64,000 bases of DNA from contig CP136064.1 in NCBI GenBank assembly GCA_032622095.1, positions 126,403,605 through 126,467,604 of the forward strand, given 5' to 3'. A model generated the notes under the pieces. It was given only the letters and a program-made list of their open reading frames with translations, made no database searches and was not told the origin of the DNA. Below are positions 22,947 to 32,903 of this stretch, in pieces; positions within the stretch are counted from its first letter, which is position 1; each line of letters starts with the position of its first letter. This DNA comes from Siphonodentalium dalli (Eukaryota > Mollusca > Scaphopoda > Gadilida > Siphonodentaliidae). Made by a program: the position numbers and the translations under genes.

Positions 22947-25267
22947 TTTTTATCACAATACCAGAAGAGTTACCCTGCGTTGCCCAGGTTAAAGTGATAT
23001 ATGAAACCCTCTGTGGATATTTGATGGGAACAGAGAATACTCTTGCACTCAAAGTGTTACACGTATTCTCATAAATTGCATATCCAAATGGCATCACAAC
23101 ACATGATTCTTACACATGGATGTAGTGGCTCACCTTGTCAGGTCGGAGCGATTATCATTTTGTGTATCGCGTTTAATCCGTCCCACCAATAAAGAAGTAT
23201 GTATTTATTTACAACTGCGTATACTTCAGACGTTATAGCATGAAACATGAACATCAGAAACACATTAGTTCGAAAAAATAAAAGACGACAATTGTGTTTT
23301 ACATAAAGATATATCAATCAATCAATCAAGTTTATCATATCTTCATGAAGATACAGATGTTTTAAAGATGTGTCCAGGTGCTCCTCTGTTCTGGTGCTAT
23401 ATACTGGCTAATCATTTTCAGTTTAAAAGAAATGATGTTATGCACGTATAGCAGCTGCATGTTCCCGACACAGCAATATTTTGAGTTGTTTATGGTAAGC
23501 GATGAGTCTGTTCTAACAAAGAAGGAAATCCTCTGTATCGGGCAGATATACCCTTGTCAGATGTCACTATTGGAGGATCCTGAAAAATCACGTGCTACGG
23601 ACTGCGTTTTCTTTACCTCAGAATTAACCATATTTGACTGCACACTGTGACCACTATTTTTAAACAGGTCTGCTCTATATTTCCATATCTCTTGGCAATT
23701 GTGACTTTTTAGTGGAAACTATATTGAATGGGACAGACTCAATTGTGTTATAATATATACACGAACCATTCTAATATGCAATCCTCTGACGATTCAATGT
23801 TCCTCGGTTTGAATAAATATCTCCTAAATATATTGATATAAATATACGTTTAATGCTTTCTTATATGTATATGTATTGCTAGATCATTATAGAAATGCCC
23901 TAATTTTCATCCCCATATAAAATATGACAGTTGAGAAGATATCATATCATATCGCGTCTTTAAATCACACTTTTATATCCCTCGTATCATGGAAAAGAAT
24001 AATATATCAATTTGGTCGAAATATGCGCTAAAAATACCCCCTTCCCTGACACCAACAACGTCACTTTAGAAAATTTTAACCCGCACCATAACTTACTCGT
24101 AAAAAGTTACCCCTGTTAGACCGCCTTGGTGTCATCTCGATTGTGCCATTACATTTATATATAGAACACATAGAGATATTCGCAAATATTTGATTCATTG
24201 TATCATTTGAGAAGAAAGTGTATGAGTTTGATGGTAATTGGCACTAAACATATTTTTATAAGTTTTGTTGACCATCCCGTCCCTATGTCGGATTCAAGCG
24301 ACGCCACTTTTGACAACAATAAGCCACACACATAGACGCATTATAGAGATGAATATAAATTATGAAAATGGCGAATAACAAATTCGTATCAAATTTAGGG
24401 CCACCATTGCACATCTCTCACCCAAAAGGCACCAATTTCGCACAGTTAAACCACACGATTAGATTATTCGTATCACGCAGAAGAATATGTATCAATCAGG
24501 TGGAAATCGGCGCTAAACATATTGTTTATCAATGTCCGTATCCCTCTCACCCTCTAGGCACCCTTGACTCGAATGGCCCCTGACGTCCTTTAAATCACAT
24601 GATTAGATTCCTCATATCATGGATAAAAATGTGTATCAATTTGGTGAAAACTGGCGCTAATATATTGTGTATCAATTGTGGTGCCCCTCTCCCTTCCAGT
24701 GCAGCCCTGACTCGAGTGACGCCACTTTTGATATTTTTAAGCCACGCCATTAGACACCTCGTACCATGGGATGAATTTGTATAAGCTTCATGGCAATCGG
24801 CGACTAAACCAATTCTTATCAGATTAATAAACATCCACCGCCCCCCAACTCTCTCATCCCAACGACACAAATTTGCCGTCTTTAAATCACACAATAAGAT
24901 ACATTGTATCATGGAGAAGTTCTCCGAAGAATGTGCAACAATTTGGTGGAATTCGGCGCTAAAATTTTGATCAATTTTGATGTCCCTCTCCCCTTCCAGG
25001 CGTCCCTGACGCGAAGGGTGCGACTTTTGACATATCTAAACCTCACCATTAGATTCCTCATAGTATGGGGTTGATTATGTATAAAAGTTTGGTGGCAATC
25101 GGCGACAATGTTCTGTTCTGCCCTCCCCCTTTTCTAACCAGCGTCGTTATATTTCTCGTAAAAAGTAGAGCCCTTTTGGTGCCATCTAGGTGGTCCCCTG
25201 TGCATTCCTATGTAATACAGACAGACAGACAGACAGACAAACATTCGCATATGTAGATATAGATCAA
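22947..25267 (+). mobile_element. second repeat family, copy 1 (about 2.3 kb)
   Basis: The head 'gttaccctgcgttgcccagg' is followed by a unique 5' part (to about 23,640) and then by diverged monomers of roughly 180-200 bp. Each monomer carries a 'cgccacttttgac' word, then 'ccattagactcctcatacca' and 'gtggcaatcggcgac'. The end is five GACA units, then 'acattcgcatatgtagatatagat'. The copy at 47,562-51,886 shares all parts. No ORF is conserved between the two copies. Head, tail and polarity follow the same plan as the 3.2-22.9 kb elements. Confidence 0.75.
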
Positions 25268-25417
25268 CCAAAATGAACTTGCACCCAGAGTGCAGTATAT
25301 GAGACCGCACAAACCGAGTTTGATATGTAGACAAGTTTTTCCATGCCATTGGTCTCACCACCATCATAATAAGAGGTTGCCATTGACAATTGATTATGAT
25401 GTTTATCTTGTGGCAAC

Positions 25418-25690
25418 CTGCAAACACGTAGCCCTCTTTATCAAACACATTTCCCTCTGTATTAAGCACACTGCCTTCTATATCAAACACATATACCTCT
25501 GTATCAAACACATAGCCCTGTGTATCAAACACATAACCCTCTGCCTCAAACACATAGCCCTCTGTATCACACACATAACCTTCTGTAGCAAACACATAGC
25601 CCTCTGTACACATAGCCCGTTGTATCCAACACATAGCCCTCTGTATCAAACACATAGCCGTATGCATCACACACATAGCCATGTCTGAAA
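25418..25690. repeat. 21-bp minisatellite, about 12 copies
   Basis: The unit 'acacatagccctctgtatcaa' recurs with substitutions and one short deletion. Because 21 is a multiple of three, both strands stay open and give seven-residue repeats (IKHIALC on +, EGYVFDT on -). The substitution pattern is not obviously protein-conserving and no start context or domain is present, so I treat it as a minisatellite, not a gene. Confidence 0.85.
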
Positions 25691-25865
25691 GTTTGTTAGG
25701 AAAATGTGTCAGTGTGTGAATGTATACCCTCAGTTTTTGGTAGAATAAGGAAAAATCTTTTATACAGAAATACAAATTGCGGTGTCAAGATAGATAAATG
25801 CATATCTTAAACAACAATAATGATTGTGTTGGAATCACGTACTCTTACTAATTAGAATAACTCAT

Positions 25866-26205
25866 CCGGTGAGTGCGAAGAGCGAGTTGGTTAATATCTC
25901 CGTGGAATGTATGGTGCATCGAACATTATTGAGAGGTTGCGCAAGCTCACAAACTCCGGTCACACGGTGAGTGGGAAGAGCGAGATGGTTAATATCCCCG
26001 TCGAATGGTGCATCGAACATTATAGAGAGGTTGTGCAAGATCACAAACTTCCGTCACCCGGTGAGTGGAGAGCGAGATGGCTAATGTCTCCGTGGAATGT
26101 TGCATCGAACATTACATATAGAAGTTGTGCAGGAATACAAACACCCGTCACCCGGGTGATTGGGAATTTGGGAAGAGCGAGATGGTTAATATTTCCGCCA
26201 CACTG
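25866..26205. repeat. ~95-bp tandem repeat, 3.5 copies
   Basis: Units begin 'ggtgagtg.gaagagcgag' at 25,868, 25,966, 26,060 and 26,154 (periods 98, 94, 94) and contain 'gtggaatg..gcatcgaacat' and 'cacaaac..ccgtcacccg'. No coding content. Confidence 0.8.
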
Positions 26206-27099
26206 AGAAAAAAACGGGTCAATATTACTACCTTTGGGTTAGTCATGGGTATTTGGAGTCATTTTGACTATACCCGTACCGTCCCACGAGTCATCATGAC
26301 TAATCCTGAAGTAGTCAACTTTACAATGAAAACAATAAATAATTAGAAGTAGATATATAGCTACTCAACATAAGCTACGTTTTATAGCTCATAGTTTATC
26401 GTATTTAAAGTGTCAAGAAACTATAACTTCATCATTCAAGCCGCATAATTTACCCCTGCACTTATGGTACGAGGTTTATAGTACGAAATTGTTCTTCCGG
26501 TATATGACCCATGTGCGTTTGTTGTTCGTGTAAACTTCTCTTTTTATATTGTTTTAGCAAACAATTGGACTTATTTGCTTCTTAACGACATGGAATAGTG
26601 TTAGCACTGTCTGGATTATGTTTGTATATGAAAGGAACAAGATGTTATAGCCTGCAAAAAACAGACTGAACCAATGCGTTCAGTGCCAGTGGGATTACAC
26701 TAGACCAGTGTTGACATGCACGACAATCTGACAATCACAATGTTGTAAATTTCACTTTTCAGGTTATGTCCATTGTTTCAAGTAAAATGTAAATATCTTT
26801 GGTATTAGTGGTGTTTACTGTTCTTTCCCATCTTAATTTTGTCACGCTACGGTGTTAATAGACCAAATTGCCCAATATATCTTTCATAATGGTAACAAAT
26901 TCGATTCTCTGACAACTACATGTTCTATTCTGGTCGTCCCAGTTTCGCATGCGGCATGGCAAATTCATTTTTAAATTGCATATGGAATTTTGCCGAGAAC
27001 CTCTTTTTGTGATTCTTGCCATACTATTGACAGGAAACGGGCAGAACTTAGAGACGGAACTGAGATGAACAATTATATGTGGCTATTCTGGCCCGTTGG
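26206..27099. other. intergenic with one old dispersed repeat fragment
   Basis: Mostly featureless. Positions 26,568-26,750 ('ggaatagtgttagcactgtc ... aacaagatgttatagcctgc ... gcgttcagtgccagtgggat') match 27,960-28,190 in a diverged form, so both are fragments of one interspersed repeat. A 'cgagtcatcatgactaatc' stretch near 26,290 resembles one near 28,310. Confidence 0.5.
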
Positions 27100-27450
27100 G
27101 ATAAAAATGATCAACTGGATGCATGGTGATTGCCAAAGTGGCAGTCATGGATCTACTGTATGATCAAAGGTGAGGCGAATAGGTATACTGGGGGTTATTG
27201 TATGATCATGACTGATGTGACTGACTGAGGTATGTATACACGGAGTGACTATATGGCTACGAGTGGGGTGTCAATGGTGAGATGTTTAGTTTATACAAGG
27301 AGTGGATGTATGGTCACGTATGAGGTGAATCGGTATATATAGAGTGACTGTATGACTGTGTGTACCCAGTACGGGTATACCCGATGTGGTTGTTTGGGCA
27401 TTGGTGTGGTCTATGGATACAACGAACGTAGCCACATGGTCGTATGTGTG
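27100..27450. repeat. degenerate 'ggagtgactgtatgg' minisatellite
   Basis: Imperfect units of roughly 45-50 bp contain 'ggtgtgtatac', 'ggagtgactatatgg' and 'tggtcacgtatgagg'. The same style of sequence flanks the foldback inside the duplicated blocks (32,640-32,903 and 35,177-35,370), suggesting a dispersed minisatellite family. Confidence 0.5.
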
Positions 27451-27596
27451 TTGTTTATGTAAAATAGACACTTAGAAATAACAAGCCATATAGGTACTAA
27501 GGTAGTACCAATATGTCTGTTAGTACCAGACCAACAGGTATCGAGAAGAATTTGGTTCTATATATTGATATAATACCACTCATGTTGGTACTATCC

Positions 27597-27725
27597 ACTC
27601 TCGGAACCTAAATGTTACCCACGTGATGGCATCACGTGATAATTCATTTGGTACTAGGCGATCTCGGAACCCAAGTGTTACCCACGTGATGGCATCACGT
27701 GATAATTTATTTGGTACAAGCCGAT
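27597..27725. repeat. 63-bp tandem pair with paired CACGTG palindromes
   Basis: Two copies of 'tcggaacc.aa.tgttaccc ... ttggtac' with a 63-bp period. Each contains CACGTGATGGCATCACGTG (27,620-27,638 and 27,683-27,701), an almost perfect palindrome with an E-box at each end. 'ggtac' words on both sides link it to the GGTAC-rich sequence at 32.2-32.6 kb. Confidence 0.7.
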
Positions 27726-27959
27726 CTCGATAAAATGGCGGCGTCCAGCCACTTCAAGTTGAGACGATTGAGATTTTATTTTACAGTATATAAACAAACA
27801 AACATGAGGCTTAGACATTTTATGTTGGAATCGATATCGGACTCGGCTTACATGCTGTAGCATATGCCAGTTTAGGTACGTTGTTCGCTCGCTGGGTGGA
27901 TTTAAGATTAGGGAAGTAACTTCTCTGAAATTCATCAACATATTTTTTGTGTGTGTGAA

Positions 27960-28596
27960 ATTGGACCTAACTGGCTTCTCAATAACCTGGAATATTGTCA
28001 GCACTGTGTGGATTACGGTTGTACTTGGCCGGGACAAGATGATATATAACCTCCGAAAACATAACGGGCGTTAACATTATTGAAAGCAACAATTTTCGGT
28101 GAACTGAGACAGACCAAATTCAAAAGTCATTGAGTGCAGTGGGGTTACATGTTACATGCACAACAGTATTGTGAATTACAAAAGACAGATACTTAAGTTT
28201 CACAACATTATAAACCGCCCAATTAACTCACAAGAGTCAACCACTGGTGACTATGATTACGAGACATCCAATTCTGTAGAAATTAGTCAGAGTTATGACG
28301 TCACAGATCAGTCATGACTCATGAGTCAGTAACAAGTTTGATGGCTACAACGTACAATTACCTGTGCAAAGGACGATGGATCATATTCTTCAATTTTCAT
28401 CGAAACGTGATTTGAGAACCATGTCGCCCAGTTACGGAGTCTGCTATTCTTTTGATCGAAACGCCTGTGATGCTGTGATTTTGTTCTGATATATTTATGG
28501 AATGGTGGATAATCTCGGAGATACGGATCCAATTCTGGGACACATGTTATAACTGAATCAATCGCAAGCTTTTAGTAACGTACTAAAGCTATGCTC
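27960..28596. other. repeat fragment, then featureless sequence up to the duplication
   Basis: Positions 27,960-28,190 are the second copy of the diverged repeat at 26,568-26,750. The rest, up to the breakpoint at 28,597, shows no gene or repeat that I recognise. Confidence 0.5.
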
Positions 28597-28601
28597 TAAT
28601 T

Positions 28602-29459
28602 AATCACCCCCCTTTAACAAGGTTGTAGGGCGTTAATGACACCGGTTATACCATACCGCCGTTCAACCATGGTCAAGTGGTTGATATGTGGCAACCGCAG
28701 ATAATCTTTATACAGTCTTATTAATAATATTTTGCGACCACTGTACTCCGCACTAATTTTTCACATGGACACCTTGTAAACACCCAGTCCAGCTTTTCGT
28801 CAGCGCCATGCACCATATTAACTAAACACAATACATTATTTCAATTAATAATTTGTTTTACGGTTTAATTAACATTCAAAGTTGGTCACTGCCCGACATT
28901 CGCCACTACTGGTAATATCGGTGGCCAATGTCGTTAAGGGGGGGGGGTCAATTAGAGCTTAGCTGTATACATACATGAACATGTAGACCATTCCAATGTC
29001 CAGATGCTTCACGTTCTTATCAAAACATGTCTGGCTACATGTGTGGTTATCATTCTGAGCGATTCGGCCATTTCCGCTTTTCTAGGAAATAACCTCATCC
29101 ATAACTGGAAACCGTATTAGCGAAATTCTACATTATATGGCTCTGGTGATCAGGCAATGCCATTGACTTGTTGACGCATAGATGCGAATGGAGAATAATT
29201 TATTAACTATGGCTTTACCAAACGTTATCATATATTAAATACATTAAACTCTCTTTGTGTTACATGTATCTTAGTATTTGTCCATTTACTGATACAGCGC
29301 ATTGGAAGTGTACGATAAGCAAAACACTGAACACCGTGGCAATTTTTTTGGGCGAGTGATAATAATTCTGGTAACCCATTCAACATCTCCTTGTAGCGAG
29401 GACTAGTGAGCGCTATAGCAGTATCTTTCAAACAACAGTTTTAATTAACCAATGTTAAT
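28602..29459. other. left part of the duplicated block, no gene recognised
   Basis: AT-rich, with a G run at 28,940 that differs in length between copies. Small open frames here are short and show no domain. The same sequence is at 37,430-38,285. Confidence 0.5.
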
Positions 29460-30764
29460 GGTCTCCCCATTTTTGAGTATTTTGCTTATCGCACACTATT
29501 TACAAAGGTTTGGGAGTTATCGCAAAGATTTGCTCCCCTGGCTGTGAATGGCTGATCGGTCTATTTTAGCATGTCCGGGCAATTATAGATTGATAAGTTG
29601 TTCACTCAGACCTGTTTAAGATGTCTGATGTATAATGTTCACAGAAGCCCGTTATCGGCAAAAAACCTTTGCGACAAATCTCAAACATCTTTGCGATAAA
29701 TCGCAAAATATAATCACCCAGTACGTTGTCTGAGAGTTCTCGTAAAGATGTTTGAGATTTATCGTTAAGGTTTGTGTGTTATCGAAAAGGTGTTTGTGAT
29801 TTATCGCAAAGGTTTGCTCCCTCATCACTCGTGCATCTGGCTGTGAATGGCTGATCGGTCTATTTTAGTCCGACCGGGCATAGATTGATAGGTTGTTCAC
29901 TCAGACCTGTTTAAGATGTCTGATTTATAATATTCACAGAAGCCCATTAGTGCCAAAAAACCTTTGCGACAAATCTCAAACATCTTTGCGATAAATCAAA
30001 AAAATTATTCACACAGTAAGTAGTCTGAGATTTATCGTAAAGATGTTTGAGATATATCGTAATGGTTTGCGTGTTATCGCGAAGGTGTTTGTGATTTTTC
30101 ACATAGTTTTGCTCCTCTCACCATTCTTGCATCTGGCTGTGAATGACTGATCGGTCTATTTTAGCCCGACCGTTCAATTATAAATTGATAGGTTGTTCAC
30201 GGAGACCTGTTTAAGATGGCTCATTTAAAATGTTTACACACAAATTAAGAATTTTTTAGCACAAACAAAGTTTGCCACAAATCTCAAACATGTTTGCGAT
30301 AAATCGCAAAATATAATCACCCAGTACGCAGTCTGAGAGTCATCGTAAAGATGTTTGAGATTTATCGTAATGGTTTGCGAGTTATCGCAAAGTTGTTTGT
30401 AATTTTTCGCAAAGTTGTTTTGTGATTTATCGTGAAGGTTTGCTAGCCTTATCCCACATGCATGCTGGCTGTCAAAGAATGATCTGTCTATTTTAGCCCA
30501 GCCATGCTATTATATATCGATTGGTGGTTTACCCAGACCTGTTGAAAATGTCGGAGTATATTTATATTTATACGGTCCAAGTCCATTAATGCCAATGCAT
30601 GAAAATATATCTGCGATAAATCACAAACCATTGCAATTAATCGCAAACCTTTTGTAATCAATCGAAAACCTTTACACTAAATCGCATATACCGGTACTTA
30701 TTGCAAAGTTGTTTGCGATTCGCAAAGGTTTGCAATTTATCGCAAGGTATTGTTTTTGGTATCC
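29460..30764. repeat. ~300-bp tandem repeat with TTTGCGATAAATCGCAAA core, copy 1
   Basis: Four monomers are marked by 'ggctgtgaatgg' or a variant at 29,540, 29,839, 30,134 and 30,467 (periods 299, 295, 333). Each has 'cggtctattttag', 'ttcactcagacctgtttaag' and a run of 'tttgcgataaatcgcaaa', 'tttgagatttatcg' and 'tcgcaaaggtttg' words, many forming short palindromes. A further eroded monomer continues at 31,830-31,900, beyond the element inserted at 30,765. Confidence 0.8.
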
Positions 30765-31549
30765 AGCTAACTGGGAACTTGGCTAACTGGGACCTTGGCT
30801 AACTGGGACCTCAAGTCAGGCTAACTGGGACCTTGGCTAACTGGGACCTTCTGGCTAACTGGGACCTTGGCTAACTGGGACCTTCAGATATATTATTTAA
30901 AAATATTTGATTCGAGTCGAGGAAGTCACCCATCAAAGCTCAGATTTGTTAGAACTTAGATATGGATTTTAGAAATCTATTATTTTTCATTATCGGGAAT
31001 ACTTTCTGCCCCAGAACGCAGTCAAAATTGCGTTATTATTACCACTTGATTTTCGAGTTATCCATCCTTGTCTGTTTGAATAGAGTTTTGGTGTGCACAT
31101 CTCGAGCAGGATTCATATGAATTCGAGAATAAATCATCATCATTGCCACACGAAATACACGTTACATCAGGTTCAGAAGACATTGTGCTGATATGCTGTA
31201 TGACAGTAAATTGGCCTCTATATAGCTGTCCATATGTTGTCTTTACTGTTAAATACACTCACTGCTGATGACTGGTCAGTTGTTACAAGTGAACACAAGT
31301 AATCTGACAATGATTAGATCACAAGTGACAAGATCATATGGACCAACTGATTAAAACAACAATCGCTTTCAAAACAAACTCACACATTCACTGTGAATGC
31401 CATGAGTAACAATCACTTTATTGCATCTTAACTGTGAATGCCCATAATAACCATCACTTTATTGACTTTATTAACAATACATATTCATAGAAATATATAA
31501 GATACAAATAAGAAATTAAAATAGTGACCTTCAGTTTTATAGATTGACA

Positions 31550-31582
<33 letters not shown>

Positions 31583-31815
31583 TATTTTATTAAGTCAGGT
31601 TGAAACAAATCTAAAACATTTTTGAAGCAATAACATAAATAAAACAAACAATATTCTATTATCAATGTTCTATTCTACTAATATATGTAATAAATATAAC
31701 CAAGGTCCCAGTTAGCCAAAGGTCCCAGTTAGCCAAGGTCCCAGTTGGTCATGGTCCCAGTTAGCCAAGGTCCCAGTTAGCCCAAGGTCCCAGTTAGCCA
31801 AGGTCCCAGTTAGCT
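30765..31815. mobile_element. element bounded by inverted 16-bp minisatellite arrays, copy 1
   Basis: The left end is seven units of GGCTAACTGGGACCTT (30,765-30,894); the right end is seven units of the reverse complement AAGGTCCCAGTTAGCC (31,700-31,815). The outermost units on both sides read AGCTAACTGGGA inward. Host sequence of the 300-bp array resumes on the right, so the whole 1.05 kb looks inserted. Inside are 30,898-31,115, which matches 63,140-63,350, and a (TA)n tract at 31,548-31,585. Array-type inverted ends resemble Foldback elements in form. No transposase. Confidence 0.75.
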
Positions 31816-32903
31816 GACATTCTTTTTTTTTATTTATCGGGCTATTCTAGATCGATTGGTGTTTCATCCAGACCAGTTTCAAGATGTTTGATTTATGTTT
31901 ACTTAATATTATTGCACACAAATTCAGAAATTATTTTTGGACATTCAGACCAATTTTACTCCACATGCAGGGAACAGGGAATCCTGAAATCGAGATCTTA
32001 AACTTTGATTTAAGTACAAAATCACGATCAAGGTTCTATACTAATAAAAGTAATGCATGTATAATTCGGATTATTTCATTATCACTATGCAATGGAGTGG
32101 TTTTGTACTTTATTCAATGTTTAAACGCAATAGCATCATTGGAATCTAACATGCCATTTTGTTAAATTTGCCGTCGGCCATGTTTCGCAATTTCGAGTGC
32201 TTGGTATCTGGGCAGATTCTCCGCTAAGTACCTATATGCTTGGTTCTCTGAAGTACCACATTGCTAGGTACTATGCATAGTACCTAAATACTTCAAGAGT
32301 ACCTGTCTTTATATTCGGTAATATAATGGGTGTGTCAAGAAAGCGTGTATTTCTTGCACTTCATATCGTGTGCGTCATGGCTTAGGTGACATAAAAGAGG
32401 AGTGGGTATTATATGCACAATCCCGGATAGAACCTAAATAATTAGCAGGTAATCCAGAGTACCAACAGTTTAGTACTCTAGAGTACCAAAAAGTTGGTAC
32501 TCTAGAGTACCAAACATTTTGGTACTCTAGAGTACCTAAACTTTTGGTACTCCAGAGTACCAAAAAGTTGGTACTCCCCCTGGGACAAAGCTTAGTACCT
32601 ACGTAGGTACTCTGAAGTACCTATTTTTTAAAGAGTGTATGGGGTGACTGTAAGACCCTGTGTGGATTTTACCATATGTGACTGTGATAAGTGGTGTGTA
32701 TACATATGCTGTCTATAGGATTATGGGTGGGGTGTATAAACAGGGAGTTATTTTATGGTGATGGGCAATGTGTATATGGGTACCTGTAATGTACATTTAC
32801 GGTCACGATTGAAGTGTATGTGCATACCTGGAGTAAGCTCGGTGTCAATGGCGAGTGTGTGGGATTATATGGAGTGCCCTTCTGCTAACGGTTGGATGTA
32901 TAT
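31816..32903. repeat. GGTAC-rich segment with palindromic GGTACTCTAGAGTACC repeats, copy 1
   Basis: After an eroded 300-bp-repeat monomer and 300 bp of featureless sequence, 32,205-32,640 is full of 'gtacc/ggtac' words. At 32,455-32,580 four or five palindromic GGTACTCTAGAGTACC units are spaced by 'aaaaagtt', 'aaacatttt' and 'taaactttt'. It then passes into a degenerate minisatellite with 'ggtgtgtatac' words. Non-coding. Confidence 0.6.

Noticed and set aside
25134-25775. 213-codon minus-strand open frame with YVFDTEG repeats
   Set aside because: It is the reverse reading of the 21-bp minisatellite plus flanks; the plus strand is equally open, and no domain or start context supports a gene.
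31058-31258. Minus-strand frame with CISC...CSRC, zinc-finger-like
   Set aside because: 66 codons inside a repeat element. The related sequence at 63.3 kb does not keep the frame, and its presence in both blocks is due only to the tandem duplication.
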